Assembly: GCF_038396755.1 (NCBI RefSeq)
Contig: NZ_CP149822.1
Span: forward strand, 2,294,001 to 2,358,000
DNA from: Chitinophaga pollutisoli
GTDB taxonomy: Bacteria; Bacteroidota; Bacteroidia; Chitinophagales; Chitinophagaceae
Direction: 5' to 3'
Length of the DNA stretch: 64,000 nucleotides
The position numbers and the translations under genes were made by a program. Below are positions 9,353 through 16,852 of the stretch, piece after piece; the first letter of the stretch is position 1; each line of letters starts with the position of its first letter. The notes under the pieces are model-generated. The model saw nothing but the letters and a program-made list of their open reading frames with translations, did no database searches and was not told the DNA's origin.

Positions 9353-10863
9353 GCTTTATTTTTTTCCGGTGGCAGATTGATCCAGGCGTGGCCGTCGCGG
9401 GCGATGAGGGCGTCGGCGTCTTCGGGGCCCCAGGAGTCCGGAACGTAGTTCGGGAAGTCTACCGGGTGGCGGTTCTCCCAGGTTTCCAGGATGGGCATGA
9501 TCACCTTCCAGGCGGATTCCACCTGGTCGGCGCGCATGAAGAGCGTGGCGTCGCCTTCCATCACATCGAGCAGCAGGGTCTCATACGCTTCGGGGGTATG
9601 ATCGTCGCTGTTGTCGTAAGTGAAGGTCATGTTCACCGGGTCGAGGCTCATCGTTTGCCCCGGGCGTTTGGCCTGGAAGCGGATGCGGATGTCCATTTCG
9701 GGCTGGATACTGATCGTGAGCCGGTTGCTGCGCCAGGATTCCGCCGCTTCCGAAGGGAATGCGAAGGTAGGCGCGTCTTTGAACTGGATAGTGATGTGGG
9801 TGGATTTCTGGTGCATCAGCTTGCCGGTGCGCACGTAAAACGGCACGCCCTGCCAGCGCCAGTTGTCGATGAAGAACTTTACCGCGGCGTAAGTTTCGGT
9901 CGCCGACTGCGGGTTCACCCCCTTTTCCTCACGGTACCCCGTCATCTCCTTCCCTTTCATCCAGCCGGCGCCATATTGCCCACGCACGGCGTATTCGTGC
10001 ACGTCTTCCTTCCGGATAGGGCGGATGGCGTTGAGCACGTCTACTTTCTTATTACGGATCTCGTTGGCGTCGAAGGAAACGGGCGCCTCCATGGCTACCA
10101 TGCACATGAGCTGCAGAATGTGATTCTGCACCATGTCGCGCAGTGCGCCGGAATGCTCGTAGTAACCGCCGCGGCCTTCCAGCCCCACGCTTTCGGCGGC
10201 GGTGATCTGGATGTGGTCGATGTAATGGCGGTTCCATACCGGTTCGAAAAGCGCGTTGGCGAAGCGGAGCGCCAGGATGTTCTGCACGGTTTCCTTACCG
10301 AGGTAATGGTCGATGCGGAAGATCTGCTCTTCTGCGAAAAGCCCTGTCAACAGGTCATTCAGCTCATGCGCGCTTTCGAGGTCGTGACCGAAGGGTTTTT
10401 CGATCACGATGCGGGTGGTATTTTTCTCTTTGCAAAGATTGAGCGTGCCCAGCTCCTGTGCGATGGACGGCACCAGCTGGGGCGCCACGGCGAGGTAGAA
10501 GATCACGTTGGGATGCACGCCCCATTCTTCTTCTTTCTTACAAACGTAATCTGCGATCCGCTGGTACGACGCGATGTCGCCCGCATCCAGCTGCAGGTAA
10601 TTGACGTGCTGGAAGAATTCCTGGTAATGGCTCTCGCTTTCCGCTTTGCGGCGCGAAAATTTATCCAGCCCTTCCTGCAGGTGGCCGCGGTATTTGTCGT
10701 CGGAGTATTCCGTACGGCCGATGCCCACGATGGCGAACTGATCCGGCATCCACTCGTCGAGGAAAAGGTTGTACAGCGCGGGTGTCAGTTTCCGGTAGTT
10801 CAGGTCGCCGCTGCCGCCGAAGATGAAGAGGATGGAAGCAGGGGGGCGCTTATGATGTTGCAT
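9292..10863 (-). CDS. zwf: Glucose-6-phosphate 1-dehydrogenase (3' end probably frameshifted)
   Basis: The 523-residue reading frame oxidises glucose 6-phosphate to the lactone with NADP+. The N-terminal Rossmann motif is FGGSGDLNYRKLTPAL, and the active-site signature RIDHYLGKE is at about residue 182-190. It lies between gnd and pgl, the three genes of the oxidative pentose phosphate branch. The last 20 or so residues overlap pgl by 61 bases and look unlike the family. On the coding strand the tail follows CCGGAAAAAAATAAAGCATG: adding one A to the seven-A run would end the protein at PPEKK with a TAA, and the pgl ATG would follow 3 bases later. I therefore think the true end is near 9356 and the tail is an artefact or recent mutation. 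Confidence 0.93.
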   Translation of the reverse strand: MQHHKRPPASILFIFGGSGDLNYRKLTPALYNLFLDEWMPDQFAIVGIGRTEYSDDKYRGHLQEGLDKFSRRKAESESHYQEFFQHVNYLQLDAGDIASYQRIADYVCKKEEEWGVHPNVIFYLAVAPQLVPSIAQELGTLNLCKEKNTTRIVIEKPFGHDLESAHELNDLLTGLFAEEQIFRIDHYLGKETVQNILALRFANALFEPVWNRHYIDHIQITAAESVGLEGRGGYYEHSGALRDMVQNHILQLMCMVAMEAPVSFDANEIRNKKVDVLNAIRPIRKEDVHEYAVRGQYGAGWMKGKEMTGYREEKGVNPQSATETYAAVKFFIDNWRWQGVPFYVRTGKLMHQKSTHITIQFKDAPTFAFPSEAAESWRSNRLTISIQPEMDIRIRFQAKRPGQTMSLDPVNMTFTYDNSDDHTPEAYETLLLDVMEGDATLFMRADQVESAWKVIMPILETWENRHPVDFPNYVPDSWGPEDADALIARDGHAWINLPPEKNKAWNYTSPIIRNSSVKTWPRS

Positions 10864-10877
10864 AAAAAAGTAAAAGA

Positions 10878-12293
10878 TTAATGGTGTTGCCAGTTGGTGT
10901 GAAAACTGCCTGGCATGTCTATACGCTGATAAGTATGCGCGCCGAAGTAATCGCGTTGCGCCTGCACCATGTTGGTGGGCAGCACTTCGCAGCGGTATGC
11001 GTCGAAATACGACAGGGCGGCCATGAAGCCCGCTGCCGGCAGGCCTGCCTGGGCCGCCTGTACGATCACGGCGCGCATGTTATGTTCTTTGGATTTGACT
11101 ATTTCGGACACCGCTTTGTTCAATAACAGGTTGGGAACTTCCGGGGCGGATTTGAGCGCCTCGTAGAAAGTGCCCAACAGGGCCGAACGGATGATGCATC
11201 CGCCACGCCATACCTTCACGGCCTCGGGGAGCGGGATCTGCATATCGTGTGCTTCGGAAGCGGTATGCAGCATGGCCATGCCCTGTGCGTAACACATTAC
11301 GGTAGCAAACTGCAGCGCGTCTTTCACCTGGTCGATGAACAGCTTCGTTTCCGCGGGAACGGGAATCTTAGGCTCGGCGTACACTTTGGATGCCTGCACC
11401 CTTTCGTCTTTATAAGCCGAAATGCTGCGCATAGATACCGCCGTGTCGATGATGGTCACGGGAACGGCGAGGTCCATGGCTTCCTGGGAAGTCCATTTGC
11501 CGGTGCCTTTGGAGCCGGCCTTGTCGAGGATAACATCGATCAGGCGCTGGCCGGATTTATCGTCGGGCTGCAGGAAAATGTCGGCGGTAATTTCCAGGAG
11601 GAAAGACTGCATCTCTCCTGCATTCCATGTTTTATATACTTCGTGGAGCTGGTCGTTGTTGAGGCCGGCGGATTTGAGGAGCCGGTAGCTTTCGCTGATC
11701 AGCTGCATGATGGCGTATTCGATGCCGTTATGCACCATTTTCACGTACTGGCCGGCGGCGCCCTTGCCCAGGTAAGCCACGCAGGGCTCGCCGTTCACTT
11801 TGGCCGCGATGGCTTCCAGCATAGGTTTTACGTGGTCGTAGGCTTCCTTGTCGCCACCCGGCATGATGCTCGGGCCTGTGCGCGCGCCTTGCTCGCCGCC
11901 GGACACGCCCACGCCCATGAAATGGAACCCGGCCGCTTTCATGCGCTCCACCCGGCGAAGGGTGTCGGTGAAATGGGAATTGCCGCCGTCGATCACAATA
12001 TCGCCGGGCGCCAGGAGCGGGCGCAGCGATTCCAGCACTTCGTCGACCGGCTTGCCTGCCGGAACGAGCATCATGATCCTGCGGGGGCTTTGCAATTGCC
12101 CTACCATTTCTTCCAGCGACACCACGCCTTTCACGCGGGTGCCTGCGGTGGCGGAGGTTTCGAGGGCTTTGGCCTTCTCCGTGTCCTTGTCGAAGCCGAT
12201 CACGGCAAATCCATGGTCCGCCATGTTGAGCAACAGGTTGCGCCCCATTACCCCCAGGCCGATCATGCCGAATTCATACAAGCTGTTTGACAT
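10878..12293 (-). CDS. gnd: 6-phosphogluconate dehydrogenase, decarboxylating
   Basis: The 471-residue enzyme converts 6-phosphogluconate and NADP+ to ribulose 5-phosphate, CO2 and NADPH. It has the N-terminal dinucleotide fold GLGVMGRNLLLNM (residues 12-24), the substrate signature GVSGGEQGARTGPSIMPGG, and KMVHNGIEYA with the catalytic lysine and asparagine. Length matches the dimeric long-form enzyme. It is the promoter-proximal gene of gnd-zwf-pgl; zwf begins 14 bases downstream. The 52-base gap upstream contains TAATTTCG on the coding strand (12327-12320), one mismatch from the Bacteroidota -7 box, so the operon may have its own promoter. Confidence 0.96.
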   Translation of the reverse strand: MSNSLYEFGMIGLGVMGRNLLLNMADHGFAVIGFDKDTEKAKALETSATAGTRVKGVVSLEEMVGQLQSPRRIMMLVPAGKPVDEVLESLRPLLAPGDIVIDGGNSHFTDTLRRVERMKAAGFHFMGVGVSGGEQGARTGPSIMPGGDKEAYDHVKPMLEAIAAKVNGEPCVAYLGKGAAGQYVKMVHNGIEYAIMQLISESYRLLKSAGLNNDQLHEVYKTWNAGEMQSFLLEITADIFLQPDDKSGQRLIDVILDKAGSKGTGKWTSQEAMDLAVPVTIIDTAVSMRSISAYKDERVQASKVYAEPKIPVPAETKLFIDQVKDALQFATVMCYAQGMAMLHTASEAHDMQIPLPEAVKVWRGGCIIRSALLGTFYEALKSAPEVPNLLLNKAVSEIVKSKEHNMRAVIVQAAQAGLPAAGFMAALSYFDAYRCEVLPTNMVQAQRDYFGAHTYQRIDMPGSFHTNWQHH

Positions 12294-12345
12294 ATATTCA
12301 GTTATCAGTATTGAAGGGGCGAAATTAGCCTTTTGCCCCCATTAA

Positions 12346-12903
12346 TTATTTGCGGAGTTGCAAGGTAAGATCGCGGAGCGCTTCCAGCGCCCGGTGCGCC
12401 AGCTCCTTCACCTTCTCGTCGGTCAGGTTGCCCTGTTCGTCGAATTTTGACGGCGCGGCGGCCACCAGCACTTCGGGCTTGGCGATCTGTTTCATATCCA
12501 GAAATTGGAAAACAGGTTTGAACGCCAGCTGCATCCGCACCGTTCCCCACATCCCCGGCGTGGCGCCCATCAGGGCTACCGGTTTGTGCATCAAAGGCGC
12601 ATCCGTGCCACGGCTCGCCCAGTCGATGGCGTTTTTCAACCCGCCCGGGATCGAATAATTATACTCGGGGGACACGATTAAAAACGCATCCGCCCGCGCC
12701 AGCGCCTCACGCATCGCTACCACCGAAGGCGGCCGCTCCCCCGTATCGAGGTCGGCGTTATATAATGGAACTTCATCAAATGTGACGATTTCGGAAGTCA
12801 TCCCCGCCGGAAGATTGGCCAGGACGGCGCGCAGCAGCGCCGTGTTGTATGAGCCTTTCCGGAGACTACCGGAAAGACCCGCAATATGTACGTTGGTACT
12901 CAT
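12346..12903 (-). CDS. NADPH-dependent FMN reductase
   Basis: The 185-residue flavodoxin-fold protein starts MSTNVHIAGLSGSLRKGSYN, where GSLRKGSYN is the FMN phosphate-binding loop of the NADPH-dependent FMN reductase family; SPEYNYSIPGGLKNAIDW is the second family signature. It reduces FMN, quinones or similar acceptors in the cytosol using NADPH. The frame stays open upstream to 13014, but that extension is a hydrophobic non-conserved stretch, so the ATG at 12903 is preferred. It lies 52 bases upstream of the NADPH-producing gnd-zwf-pgl genes on the same strand and may be co-expressed with them. Confidence 0.9.
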   Translation of the reverse strand: MSTNVHIAGLSGSLRKGSYNTALLRAVLANLPAGMTSEIVTFDEVPLYNADLDTGERPPSVVAMREALARADAFLIVSPEYNYSIPGGLKNAIDWASRGTDAPLMHKPVALMGATPGMWGTVRMQLAFKPVFQFLDMKQIAKPEVLVAAAPSKFDEQGNLTDEKVKELAHRALEALRDLTLQLRK

Positions 12904-13203
12904 GTGGTTTGCAGTTCGAACATCAACGCGGCAAAAATAGGTACAAAAAAGCATCAGGAAAAGGAAAAACAGGGGGAGAAAGGGCAGGAACGACGAAAAC
13001 CAGCCACCAGACAAGCCGGCAGCCGGTTATGGGGTTTATGGATAACAGTCTTACCAATCACTTCACCAACCGGAACAGGCACTGCCAACCTTTGGGCAGG
13101 CAGCGCCTAACCCACTGATTGTTAATCGGTAACCCCAAACAGGTAAACTGTCGTTTTACTATTACAAGTCCCGTGCCGCAGAATTATTTATCTTGTATAC
13201 ATT
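12904..13203. other. Divergent intergenic region, no gene seen
   Basis: These 300 bases separate the FMN reductase from the secreted VOC gene and should hold both promoters. I see no conserved reading frame or strong terminator. A GGGGTT/AACCCC pair of short inverted arms and a weak CTGCC/GGCAG hairpin are present, neither compelling. Confidence 0.4.
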
Positions 13204-13653
13204 ATGAAAAAAGCGCTCCTGACCTGCCTGTTCGCCGCCGCCGCTACGGCTGTTTCGGCCCAGCAAAAAACCAAAGCCAGCCTCAACCACCTGGCCCTTT
13301 ACGTCCAGCACCTGGAAAAATCCACAGCTTTCTACCGCGACCTGGTGGGCCTCGATACCATTCCCGAGCCCTTCCACGACGGCAAGCACACCTGGTTTTC
13401 GGTGGGCCCGAAAAGCCACCTGCACCTCATCGCAGGGGCCACGGCGCCCTACACCGGCGACCGCAATTCGCACATCTGCTTCAGCGTGCCCTCCGTCGGA
13501 CAATTCATCGATAAACTGGCGAAAGCCGGCATCCCGTTCATCAACTGGGCCGGCGAAAAAGGGAAAGTCACCAAACGGGTCGACGGCGTGCAGCAAATCT
13601 ACCTGCAGGATCCCGACGGATACTGGATCGAAGTGAATGACGCCAGGGAGTAA
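13204..13653 (+). CDS. Exported VOC (glyoxalase/bleomycin-resistance fold) protein
   Basis: The 149-residue protein has a clear signal peptide (ending SAQQ, about residue 21) followed by one VOC module: LNHLALYVQHLEKSTAFYRD at the start, LHLIAG in the middle, HICFSV, and the closing YLQDPDGYWIEV. The module carries the usual metal-ligand positions (His after LN, Glu near the C-terminus). VOC enzymes include lactoylglutathione lyases, dioxygenases and binding proteins; the substrate is not evident. The periplasmic location is the odd point, since most family members are cytosolic. The gene is alone on its strand and ends 4 bases before the end of the convergent SGNH hydrolase gene. Confidence 0.85.
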   Translation: MKKALLTCLFAAAATAVSAQQKTKASLNHLALYVQHLEKSTAFYRDLVGLDTIPEPFHDGKHTWFSVGPKSHLHLIAGATAPYTGDRNSHICFSVPSVGQFIDKLAKAGIPFINWAGEKGKVTKRVDGVQQIYLQDPDGYWIEVNDARE

Positions 13654-13657
13654 TGCT

Positions 13658-14980
13658 TTATTCTTTAACGAGCCTGAACCGGTGGGGAACCGGTGTGCGC
13701 AATGCCGCCGGGATTACCGAGGCTTCCGCGAATGCTTTAATGATCTCCGCTTCGCGGGGCTTGTTTTTCTGGTAGGCGATCACGCGCTTGATATTGGTGG
13801 AATCGAGGCCGGAAGCGCCGGGGCTGGCCGTAAATGCATCCAGGTCTTTGGCAAAACGGTGCTCCACCAGCTTCATGTCGCGGAGGAGTTTTTCCAGCTT
13901 CCAGGCTTCAGCCATATGTTTTTGCACTTCCAGCGCCTGGCGGTATTGTGGCGTGCCTGTTAGCCCGGCGAGGTTCAATCCCCTTTCCAGGGCGCCGGAA
14001 AACCAGGTACCGATCTTTTCGTCGTCAATATATAAGGTATAATTGCCCGGTTCGATAAAATGCACGAACAGCATTTCCCGGCTGATGTCGTTGATGACCG
14101 GCGCCAGTTGCAACGCGGCTTGCTGGTCGGCGCGCAGGGGAAACGGCAGCGCGGATTCCAGCATCGTGAACGAGATTTCCTTTTTATCGCGCTTCAGGTC
14201 CGATATCTTGCAGAATTTGCTCTTCTCCTGGCTGGAGGCAGTCGTTTTATCAATCACCATGTACGACACAAACGGCTCCGACTTCATCGTTCGCAACCAT
14301 TCCCAACCCATGAGCAGATGCCCCGGCCCGGCGGGATGGACGCGGTCTTTGCCGACGATCGTGGCCGTGGAATCAGCGGATTGCGCCAATTTGTTTTTTT
14401 CCACCATCATCGCCCAATAATCCACCAGGGGCAGTTTGTGTTTTTTCGCCACGCTTTTCACGAATTCGCCGCATTCCCACAGGCCGTCGTTTGCCCCGAA
14501 ATTATTGGTGCTGGCCATTTTGGAAGTTTGGTCGTAAATGGAAGGCGTTTGCAGGATGACATTCACTTTCGCGGCGAGCAGCAGGTTAACGAGGCTATCG
14601 AGGTTGCGTTTGTAGGCTGCGATAGCTTCCTGTTGCTTTTCACGGATGCCCGGCTCATTTCTGCGGCGCGGGTCGTACAGCGGGCGGTTCACGTCGTTCA
14701 TTCCGATCATCACCACCACATGCGTCGGTTGATGGGAAAGGATATCGCTTTGCAGGCGGCGGATCATGCCGGAAGCCACGTCGCCGCTGATGCCGCCGTT
14801 GAAGAACTGCACATTTCGCGCGGGGAAGCGGGTAGCGTAATACAAGGCCACGTTGTGCCAGTAATCGCCGTTATGGGTGATGCTGTTGCCGGAAAAAACG
14901 ACACGGTCGCCGTTTTTAAAATATTGTGCCGAAGCTGCGTGGAAAGCCAGCAGGAAGAAGATGAGAATTCGTGTACGCAT
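13658..14980 (-). CDS. Secreted SGNH/GDSL-type hydrolase
   Basis: The 440-residue protein has a signal peptide (MRTRILIFFLLAFHAASAQ) and the blocks of the SGNH esterase fold: FSGNSITHNGDYW (block I serine), GGISGDVASG (block II glycine), VVMIGMNDVN (block III asparagine) and DRVHPAGPGH (block V Asp/His). Such enzymes remove acetyl or other ester groups from polysaccharides. The catalytic domain ends near residue 230; about 200 further residues of unknown role follow. The frame is open to 15112 but the signal peptide fixes the start at 14980. It is divergent from a GH88/GH105 enzyme, which suggests shared use in breaking down an acidic, esterified polysaccharide such as rhamnogalacturonan; that is inference. 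Confidence 0.88.
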   Translation of the reverse strand: MRTRILIFFLLAFHAASAQYFKNGDRVVFSGNSITHNGDYWHNVALYYATRFPARNVQFFNGGISGDVASGMIRRLQSDILSHQPTHVVVMIGMNDVNRPLYDPRRRNEPGIREKQQEAIAAYKRNLDSLVNLLLAAKVNVILQTPSIYDQTSKMASTNNFGANDGLWECGEFVKSVAKKHKLPLVDYWAMMVEKNKLAQSADSTATIVGKDRVHPAGPGHLLMGWEWLRTMKSEPFVSYMVIDKTTASSQEKSKFCKISDLKRDKKEISFTMLESALPFPLRADQQAALQLAPVINDISREMLFVHFIEPGNYTLYIDDEKIGTWFSGALERGLNLAGLTGTPQYRQALEVQKHMAEAWKLEKLLRDMKLVEHRFAKDLDAFTASPGASGLDSTNIKRVIAYQKNKPREAEIIKAFAEASVIPAALRTPVPHRFRLVKE

Positions 14981-15052
14981 GGTAGATGATAAAGGTTCCG
15001 CACCCAATATACGCAACCCGGGTTTTAAATCCATTCCGGAGGGACGATGTAT

Positions 15053-15088
15053 AAAAAAAGAAAGCACATCCGGGGGAGATGCGCTTTC
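15053..15088 (-). terminator. Intrinsic-terminator-like hairpin in the leader of the SGNH gene
   Basis: Arms 15060-15070 and 15078-15088 pair over 11 positions with one mismatch around a 7-base loop; on the minus strand seven T residues follow directly. It sits 73-108 bases upstream of the SGNH hydrolase start, so it would stop transcription before that gene. It may be an attenuator or the end of a short leader RNA. Confidence 0.5.
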
Positions 15089-15187
15089 GCAGAGGGGATT
15101 GGGGGAAAACAAACAGTAGTTATCAGACTAGCGATACAAAAGTAGGCCCCTCCCGTAAGAAAAACACGAGTACAACCGCTGATTCCT

Positions 15188-15202
15188 GAAATACCGTATT
15201 TC
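15188..15202. promoter_or_regulatory. 15-bp palindrome GAAATACcGTATTTC
   Basis: Two perfect 7-base half-sites flank a single central base. It lies 23 bases from the LacI-type palindrome in the same divergent intergenic region, upstream of the GH88/GH105 gene. It may be a second regulator site; the binder is unknown. Confidence 0.4.
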
Positions 15203-15225
15203 TACGCAACCGCTGTTTGCAGTAT

Positions 15226-15239
15226 TGCAAACGTTTGCA
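15226..15239. promoter_or_regulatory. LacI-type operator TGCAAACGTTTGCA
   Basis: A perfect 14-bp palindrome with central CG, the hallmark of LacI/GalR-family operators. It is 31 bases upstream of the GH88/GH105 start and 246 bases from the SGNH start, so one regulator could control both carbohydrate genes. No LacI-family gene is encoded in the window. Confidence 0.6.
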
Positions 15240-15270
15240 TACATTGTGATGCATTCAAATTCCGCATGTT

Positions 15271-16401
15271 ATGAAAATGAGCCTTTTGAAGGGGCTCGCC
15301 GCGCTGCTGCTGCTTCCGGCGAGCCTGTCGGCGCAGTCGGGCAAGAACGCCCTGCGCAATTTTCCCGCCGGCGCCACGCCGGAAGAAATCGGCCGCAAAG
15401 TGGCCGCCCGGTTCATCGCCACGCCGCATACCAACTTCGGGCGTCCCTTCCCGCCCAGGGTCATCACCTACCCCGAAACCTGTACCTGGTACGGCGCGCT
15501 CACCTTCGCGCAGGTCACCGGCAACACCCCGCTCCGCCAGCAACTGGCCAACCGGTTCGAGCCGCTCTTCGGTGCTCGGGACACCCTCATTCCCATACCG
15601 GACCACGTGGATTATACCGTCTTCGGATCCGTTCCCCTCGAACTGTACCTCCAAACGAAAGAAGACCGCTACCTCCGGCTCGGCAAACACATCGCCGACA
15701 AACAATGGGGCCCGCCGGAAGGCAAGCGCGTGGTGCCCGCCAGCCATCGCTTTTACAGCCAGGGTTACACCTGGCAAACGCGCCTCTGGATCGACGATAT
15801 GTTCATGATCACCGCGGTGCAATCGCAGGCCACCCGCGCCACGGGCGACCGCTCCTACATCGACCGCGCCGCCAACGAAATGATCCTCTATCTCGATTCC
15901 CTCCAGCAACCCAACGGCCTGTTCTACCACGCGCCTTCGGCCCCCTTCTTCTGGGGCCGCGGCAACGGCTGGATGGCCGCCGGCATGGCAGAACTGCTGC
16001 GGTCCGTCCCGAAAGACAATCCCAACCGCCCGCGCATCCTCCAGGCATACCGCCACATGATGGCTTCACTGCTGAAGTACCAATCGGTCGACGGCATGTG
16101 GCACCAGCTGGTCGACGACCCCAATTCCTGGAAAGAGACCTCCTGCACGGGGATGTTCGCCTTCGCCATGATCACCGGCGTCAAAAACGGCTGGCTGGAC
16201 GCCAAAACGTACGGTCCAGCCGCGCGGAAGGCCTGGCTTTCGCTCATCACGTACCTCGACGAAAACGCGGATATCCGCAACGTCTGCGAAGGCACTAACA
16301 TGAAAAACGACCACCAATATTACCTGGACCGCAAGCGCCTCACGGGCGACCTGCACGGGCAGGCTCCCCTGCTGTGGTGCGCCACGGCTTTACTCCGTTA
16401 G
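15271..16401 (+). CDS. GH88/GH105-family unsaturated uronyl hydrolase
   Basis: The 376-residue protein has a signal peptide (ending SLSAQSG) and then an alpha/alpha-barrel hydrolase of the GH88/GH105 group. Diagnostic stretches are YTWQTRLWIDDMFMI, where an acidic residue is catalytic in the family, and FFWGRGNGWMAAGMAELL in the second half. These enzymes hydrolyse the unsaturated uronic acid that polysaccharide lyases leave at the non-reducing end of oligosaccharides, in GH105 often an uronyl-rhamnose unit. No lyase is near, so the chain must be cut by enzymes encoded elsewhere. It is divergent from an SGNH esterase and preceded by two palindromes (15188-15239). A terminator follows 26 bases after the stop. 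Confidence 0.9.
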   Translation: MKMSLLKGLAALLLLPASLSAQSGKNALRNFPAGATPEEIGRKVAARFIATPHTNFGRPFPPRVITYPETCTWYGALTFAQVTGNTPLRQQLANRFEPLFGARDTLIPIPDHVDYTVFGSVPLELYLQTKEDRYLRLGKHIADKQWGPPEGKRVVPASHRFYSQGYTWQTRLWIDDMFMITAVQSQATRATGDRSYIDRAANEMILYLDSLQQPNGLFYHAPSAPFFWGRGNGWMAAGMAELLRSVPKDNPNRPRILQAYRHMMASLLKYQSVDGMWHQLVDDPNSWKETSCTGMFAFAMITGVKNGWLDAKTYGPAARKAWLSLITYLDENADIRNVCEGTNMKNDHQYYLDRKRLTGDLHGQAPLLWCATALLR

Positions 16402-16426
16402 TTCCGAATCATATCCTATAAAAAGC

Positions 16427-16457
16427 AACGCCGGGGCCTGGAGGCTCCGGCGTTTTT
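16427..16457 (+). terminator. Rho-independent terminator of the GH88/GH105 gene
   Basis: Arms 16427-16438 and 16443-16454 pair over 12 bases with one G-T wobble around a 4-base loop, followed by TTT. It stands 26 bases after the stop codon. Confidence 0.85.
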
Positions 16458-16515
16458 ATCAGCGCCCCGTTCGCTGTTCGCGAATCGCGAACAAGAAATT
16501 GAAAGCTTCAGGGAA

Positions 16516-16620
16516 CCTTCTACCATCCTTCTACCATCCTTCAATCAAACGCCCTCAAACCTAAGCCAGCATTGGACACCCTTGGAGGATCACTGAAGGA
16601 TGTCAGCAGGATGTCAGCAG
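16516..16620. repeat. Structured intergenic repeat, copy 1
   Basis: The left arm holds two tandem copies of the 11-mer CCTTCTACCAT (16516-16537), then CCTTCAATC and the core AAACGCCCTCAAACC (16547-16561). The right arm (about 16592-16620) has a reverse-oriented 11-base periodicity (AAGGATGTCAG, CAGGATGTCAG). Over 31 positions the arms pair imperfectly, about 9 mismatches. The gene-free stretch 16402-16852 holds this copy, copy 2 and two terminators; I see no coding frame in it. Confidence 0.7.
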
Positions 16621-16646
16621 CCAAAATCCTCCTTATCCAGGCGAAA

Positions 16647-16760
16647 CCTTCGTTCATCCTTCGTTCATCCTTCGTCCTTCCTTCGTTTAAACGCCCTCAA
16701 ACCCGCACCACCAACGAACACCGACGAAGGATGAACGAAGGATGGCAGTAAGATGTCAGC
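16647..16760. repeat. Structured intergenic repeat, copy 2
   Basis: The left arm has two tandem CCTTCGTTCAT 11-mers (16647-16668) and a partial third; the same core AAACGCCCTCAAACC is at 16689-16703, 142 bases after the copy-1 core. The right arm is again 11-base periodic. Positions 16655-16675 and 16724-16744 are perfect inverted repeats of 21 bases, so the unit can fold into a long hairpin with the core in the loop. Confidence 0.75.
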
Positions 16761-16783
16761 ATCATTGACATTATCGTGACAAT

Positions 16784-16818
16784 AAAAAAACCTCCCGAAT
16801 GCGATTCCGGGAGGTTTG
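16784..16818 (-). terminator. Rho-independent terminator of the DUF4198 gene
   Basis: On the minus strand AAACCTCCCGG pairs with its complement across a short loop (one bulge) and is followed by seven T residues (plus-strand A run 16784-16790). It lies 35 bases after the stop of the minus-strand gene. Confidence 0.85.
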
Positions 16819-16852
16819 GGGCACAAACATGGAATCTGTACGACGCTCTTAT

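Noticed and set aside
9388-10881. 497-residue plus-strand frame opposite zwf
   Set aside because: Antisense shadow of zwf; the zwf motifs are unambiguous.
16516-16760. Possible CRISPR array
   Set aside because: The repeats are 11-mers without spacers, in opposite orientations forming hairpins; no cas gene is in the window.
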